Shown here one piece after another: positions 7,901 through 15,608 of a stretch of DNA of 47,747 nt. The DNA comes from a virus. A program made the translations under genes and the position numbers. Numbering within the stretch: the first letter of the stretch is position 1; each line of letters opens with the position of its first letter. Where the stretch lies: positions 1 through 47,747 of IMG/VR virus record IMGVR_UViG_3300010373_000062. The stretch is one strand, 5' to 3'. The notes beneath the pieces are model-generated. The model saw only the letters and a program-made list of their open reading frames with translations. It did no database searches and had not been told where the DNA came from.

Positions 7901-8085
7901 TTGGCGAAGGGCTGTGCCATCTCGATCATCGGGCTGGTCGCGCTGAACGTCGAGAAGTTGGTCAGGGTCAGCGGAACATTGAGCGGCCCCGGCGGCAGAG
8001 GATCAGTGCTGGTGGCATCGGTCAGCAGCGCACCGGAGGCTGATGACAGCATCAGCCGGCCATTGAATGTGAGCGCGTGTGCCAT
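4915..8085 (-). CDS. large tailspike with RIFT-barrel polysaccharide-lyase-like domain
   Basis: A 1056-residue protein. Residues 1-25 (MAHALTFNGRLMLSS and GALLTDA) match the start of the neighbouring esterase spike and probably form the shared virion-attachment module. Residues about 50-120 (MAQPFAKGDVPAGTRAVVY, then YYSDGSLRLAVLSF) resemble the N-terminal RIFT barrel of PcRGLX/YetA-like proteins, a family linked to pectin-type lyases. The rest is aromatic- and Asn/Gly-rich with many WF and HxxxH-like patches, as expected of a catalytic carbohydrate-binding fold. I infer a receptor-binding depolymerase; its substrate is unknown. The 3' end overlaps the convergent PEP-CTERM gene by 17 bp, and its start lies 2 bp after the esterase gene. 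The coding frame is certain, the enzymatic role is not. Confidence 0.8.
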   Translation of the reverse strand: MAHALTFNGRLMLSSASGALLTDATSTDPLPPGPLNVPLTLTNFSTFSATSPMIEMAQPFAKGDVPAGTRAVVYTPGGVPVSACQTDGEVYYSDGSLRLAVLSFTADGTFAAASGSTYDQHVFSIRTASGAPSHSGGATPAQLAAHSNIYLKIYGGDFEAQLTSTNPAVDWFEVNVNHVLATFSDYMAGSIGTNPAGMWTTLRASPKVTKWDVIAYATRHSDGAVHQYIKPRLHVTALSATGPGTGPYLVEFVGLEPNTAGPFAGGTIPGSLPGYLTTGQQDRHAGIYECRDRANGDALIGAAGGPNDPRWVGNTTIPNANFDVTHGRIIIPTALGAPNDAFWTGSPPNPTPTAITGGIGVMFTSTGTLPAGLSPAPQVYFPVVPHFGASDPPDHTVYLAAERYLNSGGIFLGPAIDQSAMTHWLTGTNYAAGRTYVESNGVLYMTRAGGVSGSTAPTGTGTNISDGGVTDWQSISVPFTDQGTGTITMIPAAMTFANSKILGVGSDCRAFWYDPVAGTARPNIGVGHDFTYLFQKSGATPHYSQNDAVPFARNPSVTHNYIPNAALVGIGTPWNVLQQFGDGSIDNRYGGFVGDQLHSFYKFDDPNSHQEMLIHACQWFDQPHTFHDETTGYPIISNLGPDRAGGTYPNLPSGSTKSTVKFYTVNGTGIADRPKVNRADGAWRWDNYVGIANSSHIPNPGFPAFLKTGREIFREDMLELWCTQIASTAPAYRNQVNPFGNGKTYAGIASVPSADTQLRAAAFCLKNLTQVNQVMPPGHPLRPFITDCFADTAAWLGDFTPWYAATYPKGYGLGTWDYPPAGSQGSDLAPWMLGHQVLFTSHPASQDDAPPGFAAWLNGVPINFYKWFDSDYGGSEGYSDLYHVETDSTAAAGSSNTVRTEANTYPNWLALANGANNAPVAAGFGLLLGATPYAPIPEGGTAPQQTNPSVKSFANPLNQQPYCQNSWSGLPSGSGGPDPTYYTTVHIAALAQWSKVPGAPADALKLCLRLDARRRNPLYFPSRAAKNSFLTTPGPLYSVSDGSVNGCGSFQFNIQP

Positions 8086-8087
8086 GC

Positions 8088-9785
8088 TCAGGTCACCGCG
8101 ATGGAGCCGTCGGTCGGCTGCAAGGGCAACCCGAGCGGATCGCTTGTGGTGTACAGCAGCGGATACGGCGGGAGCGCGCCGTTGTCATAGATGCAGTTGG
8201 TGATATCCGGGAACGTCGAAGCATTGTGCGTCCCGTCATAATTCTGGCCGGTCGTATTCGGGGTGCCGCCGAGATACTTCACATAGACGGTGCCACCGGG
8301 CCATGTGCCGAGGTCGATCAGCACGTTGGTCCCACTGAGCGTGACCGATGCCGGCGTAAGGTAGGCACCCGTGCCAGGCCCGCATCCCGTTGCGAAATTG
8401 TCCGTGGACACATAGAACCCGGTCGGATTGCCGCCGGCGGCGGTTTGCAGCGCGGTGCCGCCGTCCTGGACGATCGGCAGCGTGATGACCGCGCCCGCGC
8501 GAGACACACCGACCGCATTGATCTTCGGTCCGGCGGAGCCGTGCGGATAGGTGGCCGGAACAAGCCAGTGGAGCAAATCCTGCGTGACGCGGCGCAGCGC
8601 GCGCACCGCCGAAGTCGGCGTGCTGGTGCTGCCGGAATTGTCCATGTGCAGCGTGTCGCCAGTGGCGCGCACCAGATCGGTCGTCATCTCGCCGGTGGTG
8701 ACCGCCCATCCAAGCGCCTGCTTCGCCGCGGTCCATTCGATCTGCGCCTGTCGTACCATCTCGATATTCGGCGCGACGGTCGGATCGACGTTGCCGATGA
8801 TCGGCATGCAGATGTGCAGTGTGGCGTGCGTGCGGCCAAACGGAGACACCAGCGCAAGCCACCCGTTATACCAAGTGTCAAGTTCGGTCAGATAGGTCGA
8901 GAGAGTGGTGGCGGGCGTTCCCGCGCCGCTATCATTCTCGCCCTGGTGCCAGCAGACCGCTTCTACGTCGCCGGGATAGATCGTGCTGAGCAAGCCGGAA
9001 ACGTCCGTGCCGCTGGTGCCCCCGCCGGTTGCTGCGGTGTACTTCGTGTAATTGGTGCCACCGGGGGACCATGTTCCGATCCCCACGCCACTGATCGCCA
9101 GCGGCAGGATCGCGACAGGCACGTTGCCGCCGAGGCCAGCCACCAACTCCCGGATGAAGGCGTATCCGGGGTCGGCCACCAGCAGATCGCCGCCGACCGC
9201 GCTGCCGCCGGGGTAGCTGCCGAAGCCATTGTAGGCCCAGCCCAGGTCGGCATAGATGCGGCCGTGCTTGGTGGTGTGCGCCGCGGTGTACTGTTCCGTG
9301 CCCACACCGCCGCCGACCAGTCCCTGACTCGACATGGTGGCGACCATGTTCGATTGCCCGGACATGACGATGCAGACCCCGACGCCCCACATATGGGCGC
9401 CAGACCATGCGACGCCCGGGGTGAGTTTGTCCCGCACGCGCAGCCGGTAATTGTCGCCTTGCGGGATAGCGAGCGCGGTGCCGGTCGCACTACCCCCGCT
9501 CGCGGTGAACGAGGCGAAGTCGGACCAGTCCACCACCGTTGCGGCCGAAGTGAAGTCCTCGACGCGCCACTGGAACATCGTCGGATCGGCGCCGGTGTAG
9601 CTGGCGGTGAAGGTCAGCGCGCGCGTGGTTCCGCCGGCCGCGCGCTGCGCCACCGCCAGATTCGCCGGCTCGTTGACCGATGCGATGGATGACGCGCTGC
9701 TGCCGCCACTGCTCGACGCTCCATCGGTCAGCAGCGCCCCTCCCGCCGTCAGCAGGCGTCCGGCGAAGGTGAGGGCGTGCGCCAT
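8088..9785 (-). CDS. tailspike with SGNH sialate O-acetylesterase-like (SASA) domain
   Basis: A 565-residue protein. After an attachment module shared with the next spike (MAHALTFAGRLL, GALLTDG) and a beta-rich segment, an SGNH esterase domain spans about residues 135-420. Block I is MSGQSNMV with Ser145, block III is WHQGEND at 279-285, and block V is DTLH with Asp377 and His380, so the full Ser-Asp-His triad is present. Relatives include sialate O-acetylesterases and other carbohydrate acetylesterases. The C-terminal part is beta-rich. I infer that it deacetylates a host surface glycan during adsorption. The ATG at 9785 is used because it aligns with the paralogous N-terminus; a frame extension of 20 residues upstream overlaps the preceding gene. 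It lies one base after the fibre gene. Confidence 0.88.
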   Translation of the reverse strand: MAHALTFAGRLLTAGGALLTDGASSSGGSSASSIASVNEPANLAVAQRAAGGTTRALTFTASYTGADPTMFQWRVEDFTSAATVVDWSDFASFTASGGSATGTALAIPQGDNYRLRVRDKLTPGVAWSGAHMWGVGVCIVMSGQSNMVATMSSQGLVGGGVGTEQYTAAHTTKHGRIYADLGWAYNGFGSYPGGSAVGGDLLVADPGYAFIRELVAGLGGNVPVAILPLAISGVGIGTWSPGGTNYTKYTAATGGGTSGTDVSGLLSTIYPGDVEAVCWHQGENDSGAGTPATTLSTYLTELDTWYNGWLALVSPFGRTHATLHICMPIIGNVDPTVAPNIEMVRQAQIEWTAAKQALGWAVTTGEMTTDLVRATGDTLHMDNSGSTSTPTSAVRALRRVTQDLLHWLVPATYPHGSAGPKINAVGVSRAGAVITLPIVQDGGTALQTAAGGNPTGFYVSTDNFATGCGPGTGAYLTPASVTLSGTNVLIDLGTWPGGTVYVKYLGGTPNTTGQNYDGTHNASTFPDITNCIYDNGALPPYPLLYTTSDPLGLPLQPTDGSIAVT

Positions 9786-9786
9786 G

Positions 9787-12117
9787 TCAGAATTGCACGC
9801 CGATCCAGGGCAGGAACCCGCTGTTTTCCGTCGCGCCGCTGGCATTGGCCGGCAGGGTTCCGGTATAGGTTCCGGTCAGAAGCCATCCCAGCTTGAATCC
9901 CGTTGTCGTGTTATTCAGCGTCGAGGCACCCATGAGGGTTGAGCCGTAAATGCTGTTGGTCGGGCTGATGGCGAGAAGAGATGTAGAGCCCACTGTATCG
10001 GCCTGGAATGCCAGCCAGTACCACTTGTTGGGTGTGAGAGTGAGCGCGAGCGCCGCGGTCTGATCGCCGGTCGCCGACGATGCGATGCTGGAAAACACCA
10101 CCTGACCGAGCAGTGATGTACCAGTGGTGCCAGGCGACATGCTGCCATTGTCAGAATAGACGCCGACCACGGCATTCCAGGCCGTCGATCCGTTGGCGAC
10201 GGAAATATGGAAGCCAACATTTACCGTGGGGAGCGACCCGGTGTAGAGGAACGGAACCCACGTGATGCGGCCGGCGACAGGTGCAGCAACATTGCTCCCC
10301 GCGATGAAGGAAGGGCCATACCATTTGCCGGTGATGTAGTTCGGAAGCGGAAGCGCCGATCCAGCCGCCTCCGCACCCCATGACGGGTTTGCGGACGGCC
10401 CTCCGGTGTGCAGCGCATACCCCGCCGTGCCCGGCGCCAGCACGGCCCATCCACTTGCACTGCGATACAGGATATCGCCCTGTGCCGAGCCCAGCATGGC
10501 ATCGAGTGCCGCCGAGACACTGGTGGCAGTCGGCGCCGCGGAGCTGCCCGAAACATTCGCCAGAAGCGTGTTATTGGCGACGGGCGCCAGGCCGCCGCTC
10601 GCCGCGATCTGCCCCACCGTGATGGCGGTCGTGCCGACCGTCACGCTGCCCGGCGCGTTGGTGCACTGCCAGAACGTGTTCGCCAGCGTCGAGCCGGCCC
10701 GCACCCCGATCAGCGCCCCGCCGAACTCCCCGGCCTGATCCATCGAGGGGTCGCGGGTCAGGATGTAGGGGTGCGTCCCGTCGCCGGCCTGCGTGACGAG
10801 ATACAGCCCGTTGTTGGCCCCGGTCGCCTCGTTCTTCACCAGCACGCGCTGCCCGGCCGCCGGGCCGCCGCCGTCCACGGCCAGCGCAGCATTCGCGGTC
10901 GCGGTCAGGGTCGCGCCGACCCCCGCCGTGCCGTTCGCGTAGGTATTCGCGGCGAGCGCCGCGGTAGTGGCATAGTCGGCCGAGGGGCGCGACGCCGCGG
11001 TGTTCGCCAGCACGCCGAGGCCGGCACCGCCCGACGAATAGCCGAGCGCGCCGGAGAAGGTCGGACCGCCGGGGATGACGTTCCCCGTGCTGTCGTTCGC
11101 CAACAGGATCGTCGCGGTGCTCACCGGGCTCCGGCCCGCCCCGCCGCGCTGCGTCGCATAGTTGGTCCCGTCCGACACGAGGCGAGCGCCGGAGTTCGGC
11201 GACAGGACCAGCGTGGCCGCGCCGTCGATCGTGCTGGTGGCCGGCGTGATCGTGACCGTTCCGGTGCTGACATTCTCCACATCGATATACCATGTCGCGC
11301 CGAACCCGGTGGTTCCGGCCTGCGGCAGCGACACCGCGACCGCGCCGGAATTGGAGAAGGTGATCAGCTTGGCTAGGTCGCCGGTCACGATCGCATAGGA
11401 CGTGCCGGACTGCGCGTTGATGGTGACCGCGGGCGTGCCACTGCCGGAAGGTGCAGCCCAAGTCGGGTCCGCACCGGCGCCGCCCGAGGTAAGCACGTTC
11501 CCGGATGTGCCCGGCGCCAGCACGGCCCATCCGCTCGCACCACGCTCCAAAAGGGCGCCACGGGTGTTGCCCAGCGCCTCATCGAGCAGCGCCGAGACCG
11601 TGGTGGCAACCGGAACCGCGCTCGCGCCGGACGTGTTCGCCAGCAGGTTCTTGTCGGCGATCGGAGACAGGCCGGCGCCAGCCGCCGCCCACGTCGGGTC
11701 GGCGCCCGCGCCCCCGGAGGTCAGCACGTTGCCGGACGTACCTGGTGCGATGATCGCCCATCCGGACGCGCCGCGTTCCAGGATGGCGCCGCGCGTGTTG
11801 CCCACGGCGGCATCAATCAGCCCCGTGAGCGTTGTATCGCCGGCCGCGGCCGTGGCGCCAGTGGCGTTGCCGACGAGATGCCCGTTCGCGATGGTAGGTG
11901 CGGGGCCGGCTGGACCGGTCGGGCCGGCTGGACCGGTCGGGCCGGCGGCACCAGTCGGCCCCGTCGCACCAGTCGGGCCAACGAACGCGCTCGATGGCAC
12001 GCGCGACGGCACCGCGTTGAACGTTGTCCCGCCATCTGGCGACGTGAACACCGGAATCTGCGAATTGGCGGCTGGCGTGCCGGCCGGCGTGAAGTCCTGG
12101 AACTTGGTGCCGCTCAT
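9787..12117 (-). CDS. tail fibre with collagen-like stalk and internal repeats
   Basis: A 776-residue fibre. Residues about 47-73 are collagen-like Gly-X-Y triplets (GPTG, GPAG), predicting a trimeric stalk. Three long repeats follow: NLLANTSG, ALLDEALGNTRGALLERGAS, GWAVLAPGTSGNVLTSGG. They centre near residues 95-150, 160-225 and 520-590, the last diverged. The C-terminal 170 residues (GKWYGPSFIAG to the end) look like a globular beta-sandwich receptor-binding tip. It starts with MSGTKFQDFTPAG, unlike the attachment modules of the other spikes. It is probably a structural fibre on the short tail. The recent or concerted nature of the repeats is visible in the DNA at about 10374-10530, 11460-11600 and 11690-11820. 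Confidence 0.85.
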   Translation of the reverse strand: MSGTKFQDFTPAGTPAANSQIPVFTSPDGGTTFNAVPSRVPSSAFVGPTGATGPTGAAGPTGPAGPTGPAGPAPTIANGHLVGNATGATAAAGDTTLTGLIDAAVGNTRGAILERGASGWAIIAPGTSGNVLTSGGAGADPTWAAAGAGLSPIADKNLLANTSGASAVPVATTVSALLDEALGNTRGALLERGASGWAVLAPGTSGNVLTSGGAGADPTWAAPSGSGTPAVTINAQSGTSYAIVTGDLAKLITFSNSGAVAVSLPQAGTTGFGATWYIDVENVSTGTVTITPATSTIDGAATLVLSPNSGARLVSDGTNYATQRGGAGRSPVSTATILLANDSTGNVIPGGPTFSGALGYSSGGAGLGVLANTAASRPSADYATTAALAANTYANGTAGVGATLTATANAALAVDGGGPAAGQRVLVKNEATGANNGLYLVTQAGDGTHPYILTRDPSMDQAGEFGGALIGVRAGSTLANTFWQCTNAPGSVTVGTTAITVGQIAASGGLAPVANNTLLANVSGSSAAPTATSVSAALDAMLGSAQGDILYRSASGWAVLAPGTAGYALHTGGPSANPSWGAEAAGSALPLPNYITGKWYGPSFIAGSNVAAPVAGRITWVPFLYTGSLPTVNVGFHISVANGSTAWNAVVGVYSDNGSMSPGTTGTSLLGQVVFSSIASSATGDQTAALALTLTPNKWYWLAFQADTVGSTSLLAISPTNSIYGSTLMGASTLNNTTTGFKLGWLLTGTYTGTLPANASGATENSGFLPWIGVQF

Positions 12118-12129
12118 GCGCGCTCGCCT

Positions 12130-12351
12130 TCAGCTAAGGAGGAACGGGGTGCCGTCTGGCAGCAGGAATTGCGTGCCGTCAGACAGCAGGAATTCCGAGC
12201 CGGTCGGCCCAGTGTCGATTTCGAGCGAGTCCGCCGATGCGGTGACGGAGACCGCCATCGCGACGCCGTTGCGGATCACCACCACGATGTCATCGGGCAG
12301 CACCGATCCGCCGCTGGGCAGCGACGTGCCGAATTGCGGGAAGGTTGGCAT
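12130..12351 (-). CDS. small virion-cluster protein with C-terminal FLL repeats
   Basis: A 73-residue protein of unknown function between a fibre and a beta-helix spike. The N-terminal part is beta-like (DDIVVVIRNGVAMAVSV). The last 24 residues are three eight-residue repeats of the pattern (D)GT-x-FLL-(S/P), as in GSEFLLSD, GTQFLLPD and GTPFLLS. It sits in the same tight minus-strand series as the spikes and may be a connector or small tail accessory. Start is ATG with the frame ending at 12130, and it does not overlap its neighbours. Confidence 0.7.
   Translation of the reverse strand: MPTFPQFGTSLPSGGSVLPDDIVVVIRNGVAMAVSVTASADSLEIDTGPTGSEFLLSDGTQFLLPDGTPFLLS
12137..12208. repeat. three tandem 24-bp coding repeats
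   Basis: Units start at 12137, 12161 and 12185. Each contains AGCAGGAATT-like and GTGCCGTC-like parts, and the second and third units are the most alike. They are in frame and encode the FLL repeats of the small virion-cluster protein. Slippage at this site would add or remove eight residues without a frameshift. Confidence 0.75.
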
Positions 12352-12385
12352 TGGGGAATCCTGGTGAGGGGGCGCGCCGGAAAGG

Positions 12386-13960
12386 CTAACTTAGCGCGAC
12401 CGATTTCCATGCCGCAGCGATGTTGTCATAGGCCCACAGCTTATGCGCCGTCGTGTCATAGACGACCGCGATGCCATTGCCCGCGTTTGCAGGAACGCCG
12501 GTCGGTGTGCCCGCCATGAAGGGGATCAACAGAAAGTTGGCGGTCGAATTGGTCCCCAGCGAAACCGCCGGCCCAACCCGAAGTCCGAAGTCCAGGAAAT
12601 TCTCTTGCGCCGTGTCGGCCGACAACTGCACATGCGGCGTGCCAGTGGTCAGCAGGTTCAGCGTGCCCTTGTCGTTGCTCGGGCTGGTGCCGTAGAACTT
12701 GGCAACCGCATCGGTGCCATTCTCAAGGATGAAGCCATCGAACTGACTGGCCGATCTGATCTGCATCTGGCCGGACAGCGCCAGGCCGCCGGTGCCAGGA
12801 TTGCCCACCACATACAGCCCGGTCAGCTTGGTCACATCGCTGATGACGTGTGCGCCGCCGATCGCGCCCGTCTCAAACGTCGTGGCCGGGTCGAGCATGA
12901 CCGGCGTTGCGGCGCCCGTGTTCCAGAAGATGTGCCAGTTGGGTGTGAAGTTCGGCGCGAACGGATTCGGCGGCCCTTTGAAGTCACACCCGATCAGCGA
13001 GATGGTGCCGGCCGAGCTCGCCTCGTTGAAGATGTCGCAATAGGTCTGGTTGACCGACTGCGAGGACCAGCGGAAGTGACAGCCGATGAAGGCGGCGCGC
13101 GACGCGCCGGACATCTGGTTCCAGACACCGTTGCGGCCCGCGAGGTCGAAATAGCACTGCACGAACACCGCATCGACATTCGGACCGAATAGCTGCACGT
13201 TGTTCTGCGCCGGAACGTAGAAATTCGTCCCGATGAGCTGCATTCCGGCACCACCGGAGATGACGATATTGTCGATCCCGGCGCCTGCGACCTCGCCGCC
13301 GAACCATCGCCAATCCGAGACGCTGTTGGCGTAGATGCCGTAGCCGTTCGGGTAAAGGATGTAATTGCCGCGGCCCTCGACCCAGCCCTTCGCGTTGGCG
13401 GCGTGCAGCCCATCGCCCGGAACCCCGGTAATGGTGACGCGCTCCATGACAAGCCGTGTCGCAACGGTGCTCAGGAACGCGATGCCGTGCGCCACTCCCT
13501 GGCCCGGTGCATCGGTGCGATCCGGCGCGGTGATCATGAGGTCCCCCAACGACACTTCCGCCGCAATGCCGGGCTGCGGCGATGTGTAGCTGTCCACCGC
13601 GACGGTGATCGCCGGGGCCGCCGTGCCGGAAAGCAGATTGAGCCGCGTGCCGTTGTTGTAGGCGCCACGAATTGCGATCGGCTTGGAGATGGTGAGGCCA
13701 GAACCCGCGATATCGAGCACGCCGGCCGGAAGGATGAGCCCCGTCCCCGCCGCTTGCGCTGCATTGATGGCGGCTTGTAGCGCGGCCCTCTGATCGGTGC
13801 CGGTGTTCGCCACAACGCCGAGGTCCATCGCGGCGATCCAGCCTCCGCCGCGCATCTGATCCAGCGTGAGCGCGCGCGTTTTCCCGTCCAACGCCTGCGT
13901 TGCAGGAAACAGGTCTCCGCCTCCCGCGGAGGAAGCGCGAGGCAGGGCCGAGATTTTCAT
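12386..13960 (-). CDS. beta-helix tailspike 2
   Basis: A 524-residue spike. The N-terminus (MKISALPRASSAGGGDLFPATQ, TRALTLDQMRGGG) is nearly the same module as in the next gene upstream and should bind the virion. Residues about 60-400 (TDQRAALQAAINAAQAAGTG, then GLTISKPIAIRGA and repeated short turns such as GVWNQMSG and RAAFIGCHF) have the pattern of a right-handed parallel beta-helix as in pectate-lyase-fold spikes. The C-terminal 90 residues (GNGIAVVYDTTAHKLWAYD) look like a small foldon-like cap. Catalytic residues cannot be assigned. The ATG at 13960 is preferred to a longer frame, since it aligns with the paralogue and lies 8 bp after that gene's stop. Confidence 0.82.
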   Translation of the reverse strand: MKISALPRASSAGGGDLFPATQALDGKTRALTLDQMRGGGWIAAMDLGVVANTGTDQRAALQAAINAAQAAGTGLILPAGVLDIAGSGLTISKPIAIRGAYNNGTRLNLLSGTAAPAITVAVDSYTSPQPGIAAEVSLGDLMITAPDRTDAPGQGVAHGIAFLSTVATRLVMERVTITGVPGDGLHAANAKGWVEGRGNYILYPNGYGIYANSVSDWRWFGGEVAGAGIDNIVISGGAGMQLIGTNFYVPAQNNVQLFGPNVDAVFVQCYFDLAGRNGVWNQMSGASRAAFIGCHFRWSSQSVNQTYCDIFNEASSAGTISLIGCDFKGPPNPFAPNFTPNWHIFWNTGAATPVMLDPATTFETGAIGGAHVISDVTKLTGLYVVGNPGTGGLALSGQMQIRSASQFDGFILENGTDAVAKFYGTSPSNDKGTLNLLTTGTPHVQLSADTAQENFLDFGLRVGPAVSLGTNSTANFLLIPFMAGTPTGVPANAGNGIAVVYDTTAHKLWAYDNIAAAWKSVALS

Positions 13961-13968
13961 GACGAGCC

Positions 13969-15201
13969 CTAGCTCACGCGGGCGCGGAAGATGCCGGCCG
14001 TATCCTGATATGGGCTGCCCACCGGCACACCATTCGCCGCCGCCGCCGCATCGTCGGCATACCTTCCCGGAATGGACGCGGGCGACATGACGAACATCGG
14101 AGTCAGTTCGGATTGCGTGGTGAGGTCGGCGAACACACCGGAATTGCCGGCGGCCGGGAACTCGGCAAAGCATCCGTTGCTGAGAACCGGGGCCGCAAGG
14201 CCATAGGTGAAGCTGGGCACAACTGCTCCGCTGCCATCGTCATTCTCGGCCACGGCGATGTAATTGTTCCCAGCGAACAGGAAGTTTGAGCAAGTGGCTT
14301 CGATCCAGACGTGCCCCGGGAATGCGCCGGCGACTCCGTTCCGGCTGAACGTGTTGCCAAGCACAGAGATATGCGACGAAGAACTGACGTGCACCCCGGC
14401 TTGCGAGTTCCGGTCCATCGAGCACCCGGTCAGGGTGCACGTCCGGGACTGAAAGAACTCGACGCCATGCAGCGTGTTCCACTCGAACGTGCAGCCGATG
14501 ATCACGTGCTTGATGGCATCGAGGAACTGTGCGCCGACCCCAGCATTGCCCGAGAAGTTGGAATTGAGGAACGCGCCATCGGTGCAAGAGGAGAAGCTAA
14601 CCAAACCGTGGCTTGACGCCTCGCAGAACCGGGATGCGGTGATCCGCGGGCCGATCCCGCTTAGGTTCGCGCCATAGCGGCCATAGCGAGTGTAAATCTG
14701 GTGCAGCGTGACGAACCGACCCGGCGCGGCGAGCGCGTCAACCCCGGCCGCCGACTGAATGCCGAAGCCGGAGATGGTCGCCCGATCGGCCAGGGTCAGA
14801 ACGGCGCTCCCCGCCGCAAAGCCGGAGTTGGTGTTATCCGCGACAATCTGCGTGACCGGAACGGAGGCCGGGACGGTGCCCGGGTCTTCGTAGGCATTCA
14901 CCGCTTCGGCGAGGATGATCTGATTGACCGCCGTGGCGATCGGTGACGTGACCCGGTAGGAGCCGGCCGGGATGCGGAGTGGCACGCCGCAGTTGAACGC
15001 GGCCCGGAGTGCCGCCGTGTCGTCATGCGTCCCATCGCCGATCGCGCCGAACTCGCGCGCGTCACGCTGGCCGCCGGCCCGGATTTGGGAGACGGTGAGC
15101 GCCCTGGTGGTGCCGGTTCCCTCGCCGGTAAAGCCTTGAGTTCCGGGCACCATGTCTCCGGCCCCGGCCGAGGGCGCCGCTGGTAGGGCGGAGATTTTCA
15201 T
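13969..15201 (-). CDS. beta-helix tailspike 1 (pectate-lyase superfamily)
   Basis: A 410-residue spike. It begins with the shared attachment module (MKISALPAAPSAGAGDM, TRALTVSQIRAGG). The entry motif of pectate-lyase-3-type helices follows at about 50-70 (REFGAIGDGTHDDTAALRAA), then a long series of beta-helix coils (ISGFGIQS, ITASRFCEAS, VIIGCTFEWN, CTLTGCSMDRN, ISVLGNTFSRN). The C-terminal ~45 residues (IPGRYADDAAAAANGVPVG, YQDTAG) form a separate small module. It would recognise and possibly cleave host surface polysaccharide. Weak SD (AAGG) nine bases ahead of the ATG. A hairpin lies just upstream at 15225-15242. Confidence 0.85.
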   Translation of the reverse strand: MKISALPAAPSAGAGDMVPGTQGFTGEGTGTTRALTVSQIRAGGQRDAREFGAIGDGTHDDTAALRAAFNCGVPLRIPAGSYRVTSPIATAVNQIILAEAVNAYEDPGTVPASVPVTQIVADNTNSGFAAGSAVLTLADRATISGFGIQSAAGVDALAAPGRFVTLHQIYTRYGRYGANLSGIGPRITASRFCEASSHGLVSFSSCTDGAFLNSNFSGNAGVGAQFLDAIKHVIIGCTFEWNTLHGVEFFQSRTCTLTGCSMDRNSQAGVHVSSSSHISVLGNTFSRNGVAGAFPGHVWIEATCSNFLFAGNNYIAVAENDDGSGAVVPSFTYGLAAPVLSNGCFAEFPAAGNSGVFADLTTQSELTPMFVMSPASIPGRYADDAAAAANGVPVGSPYQDTAGIFRARVS

Positions 15202-15224
15202 GCAATTGCCTTGAAACCGGGGAC

Positions 15225-15242
15225 GAGACGACCTATCGTCTC
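15225..15242. promoter_or_regulatory. perfect hairpin between spike gene and plus-strand membrane gene
   Basis: GAGACGA and TCGTCTC flank a four-base loop (CCTA), giving a 7-bp perfect stem. It fills most of the 47-bp divergent gap and ends 6 bp before the plus-strand ATG at 15249. There is no U-run, so a standard intrinsic terminator is unlikely; an operator or a translation-blocking hairpin is more likely. Confidence 0.45.
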
Positions 15243-15248
15243 TGCCCC

Positions 15249-15608
15249 ATGTGGCTGCTCATCATCGCTGGCCTGGTCGTGCTCGCAATGATCGCCCCGC
15301 TCGGCGCCATTCTCATTAGGGCCGGACTGGTCCTATCGGCCTTGTGGATTGCAGCGATGCTTGCCTGGGTTCCGTTCTATCCCGACTCCACGAGTTGGCT
15401 GGAAGTCGGGTTAGGTGGCCCCGCAATCCTAATGGGCGCGATACTCACCCTGATCTGGATTTTCACGGGGAATCGTGGCCGCGAGCCCGGCATCCTGAAT
15501 CGCTCGCCGGGTCGTCTGCCGGAACATCTTCGCGTTCCCCCGACTGGCCCGCATCATCAAGTCCCGAGCAACTTGCGGATCACGCAACGCGGTATCGAGG
15601 AGCTTTAG
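15249..15608 (+). CDS. small plus-strand membrane protein, putative moron
   Basis: A 119-residue protein with three hydrophobic helices in its first 75 residues (MWLLIIAGLVVLAMIAP, then LSALWIAAMLAWVPF, then PAILMGAILTLIWIF) and a basic, proline-containing tail. It opposes the late genes, and its last 180 bp are antisense to the 3' end of the ejection-protein gene. By hand count about three quarters of the codons in the first part end in G or C, which favours real coding. There is no good ribosome site; a hairpin abuts the start. A small membrane moron such as a superinfection-exclusion protein is a guess. Alternatively only the first ~60 codons matter. Confidence 0.5.
   Translation: MWLLIIAGLVVLAMIAPLGAILIRAGLVLSALWIAAMLAWVPFYPDSTSWLEVGLGGPAILMGAILTLIWIFTGNRGREPGILNRSPGRLPEHLRVPPTGPHHQVPSNLRITQRGIEEL

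Noticed and set aside
8079-9692. 537-codon plus-strand frame opposite the esterase spike
   Set aside because: Arg/Ala/Gly-rich antisense shadow; the minus strand has an intact SGNH catalytic triad.
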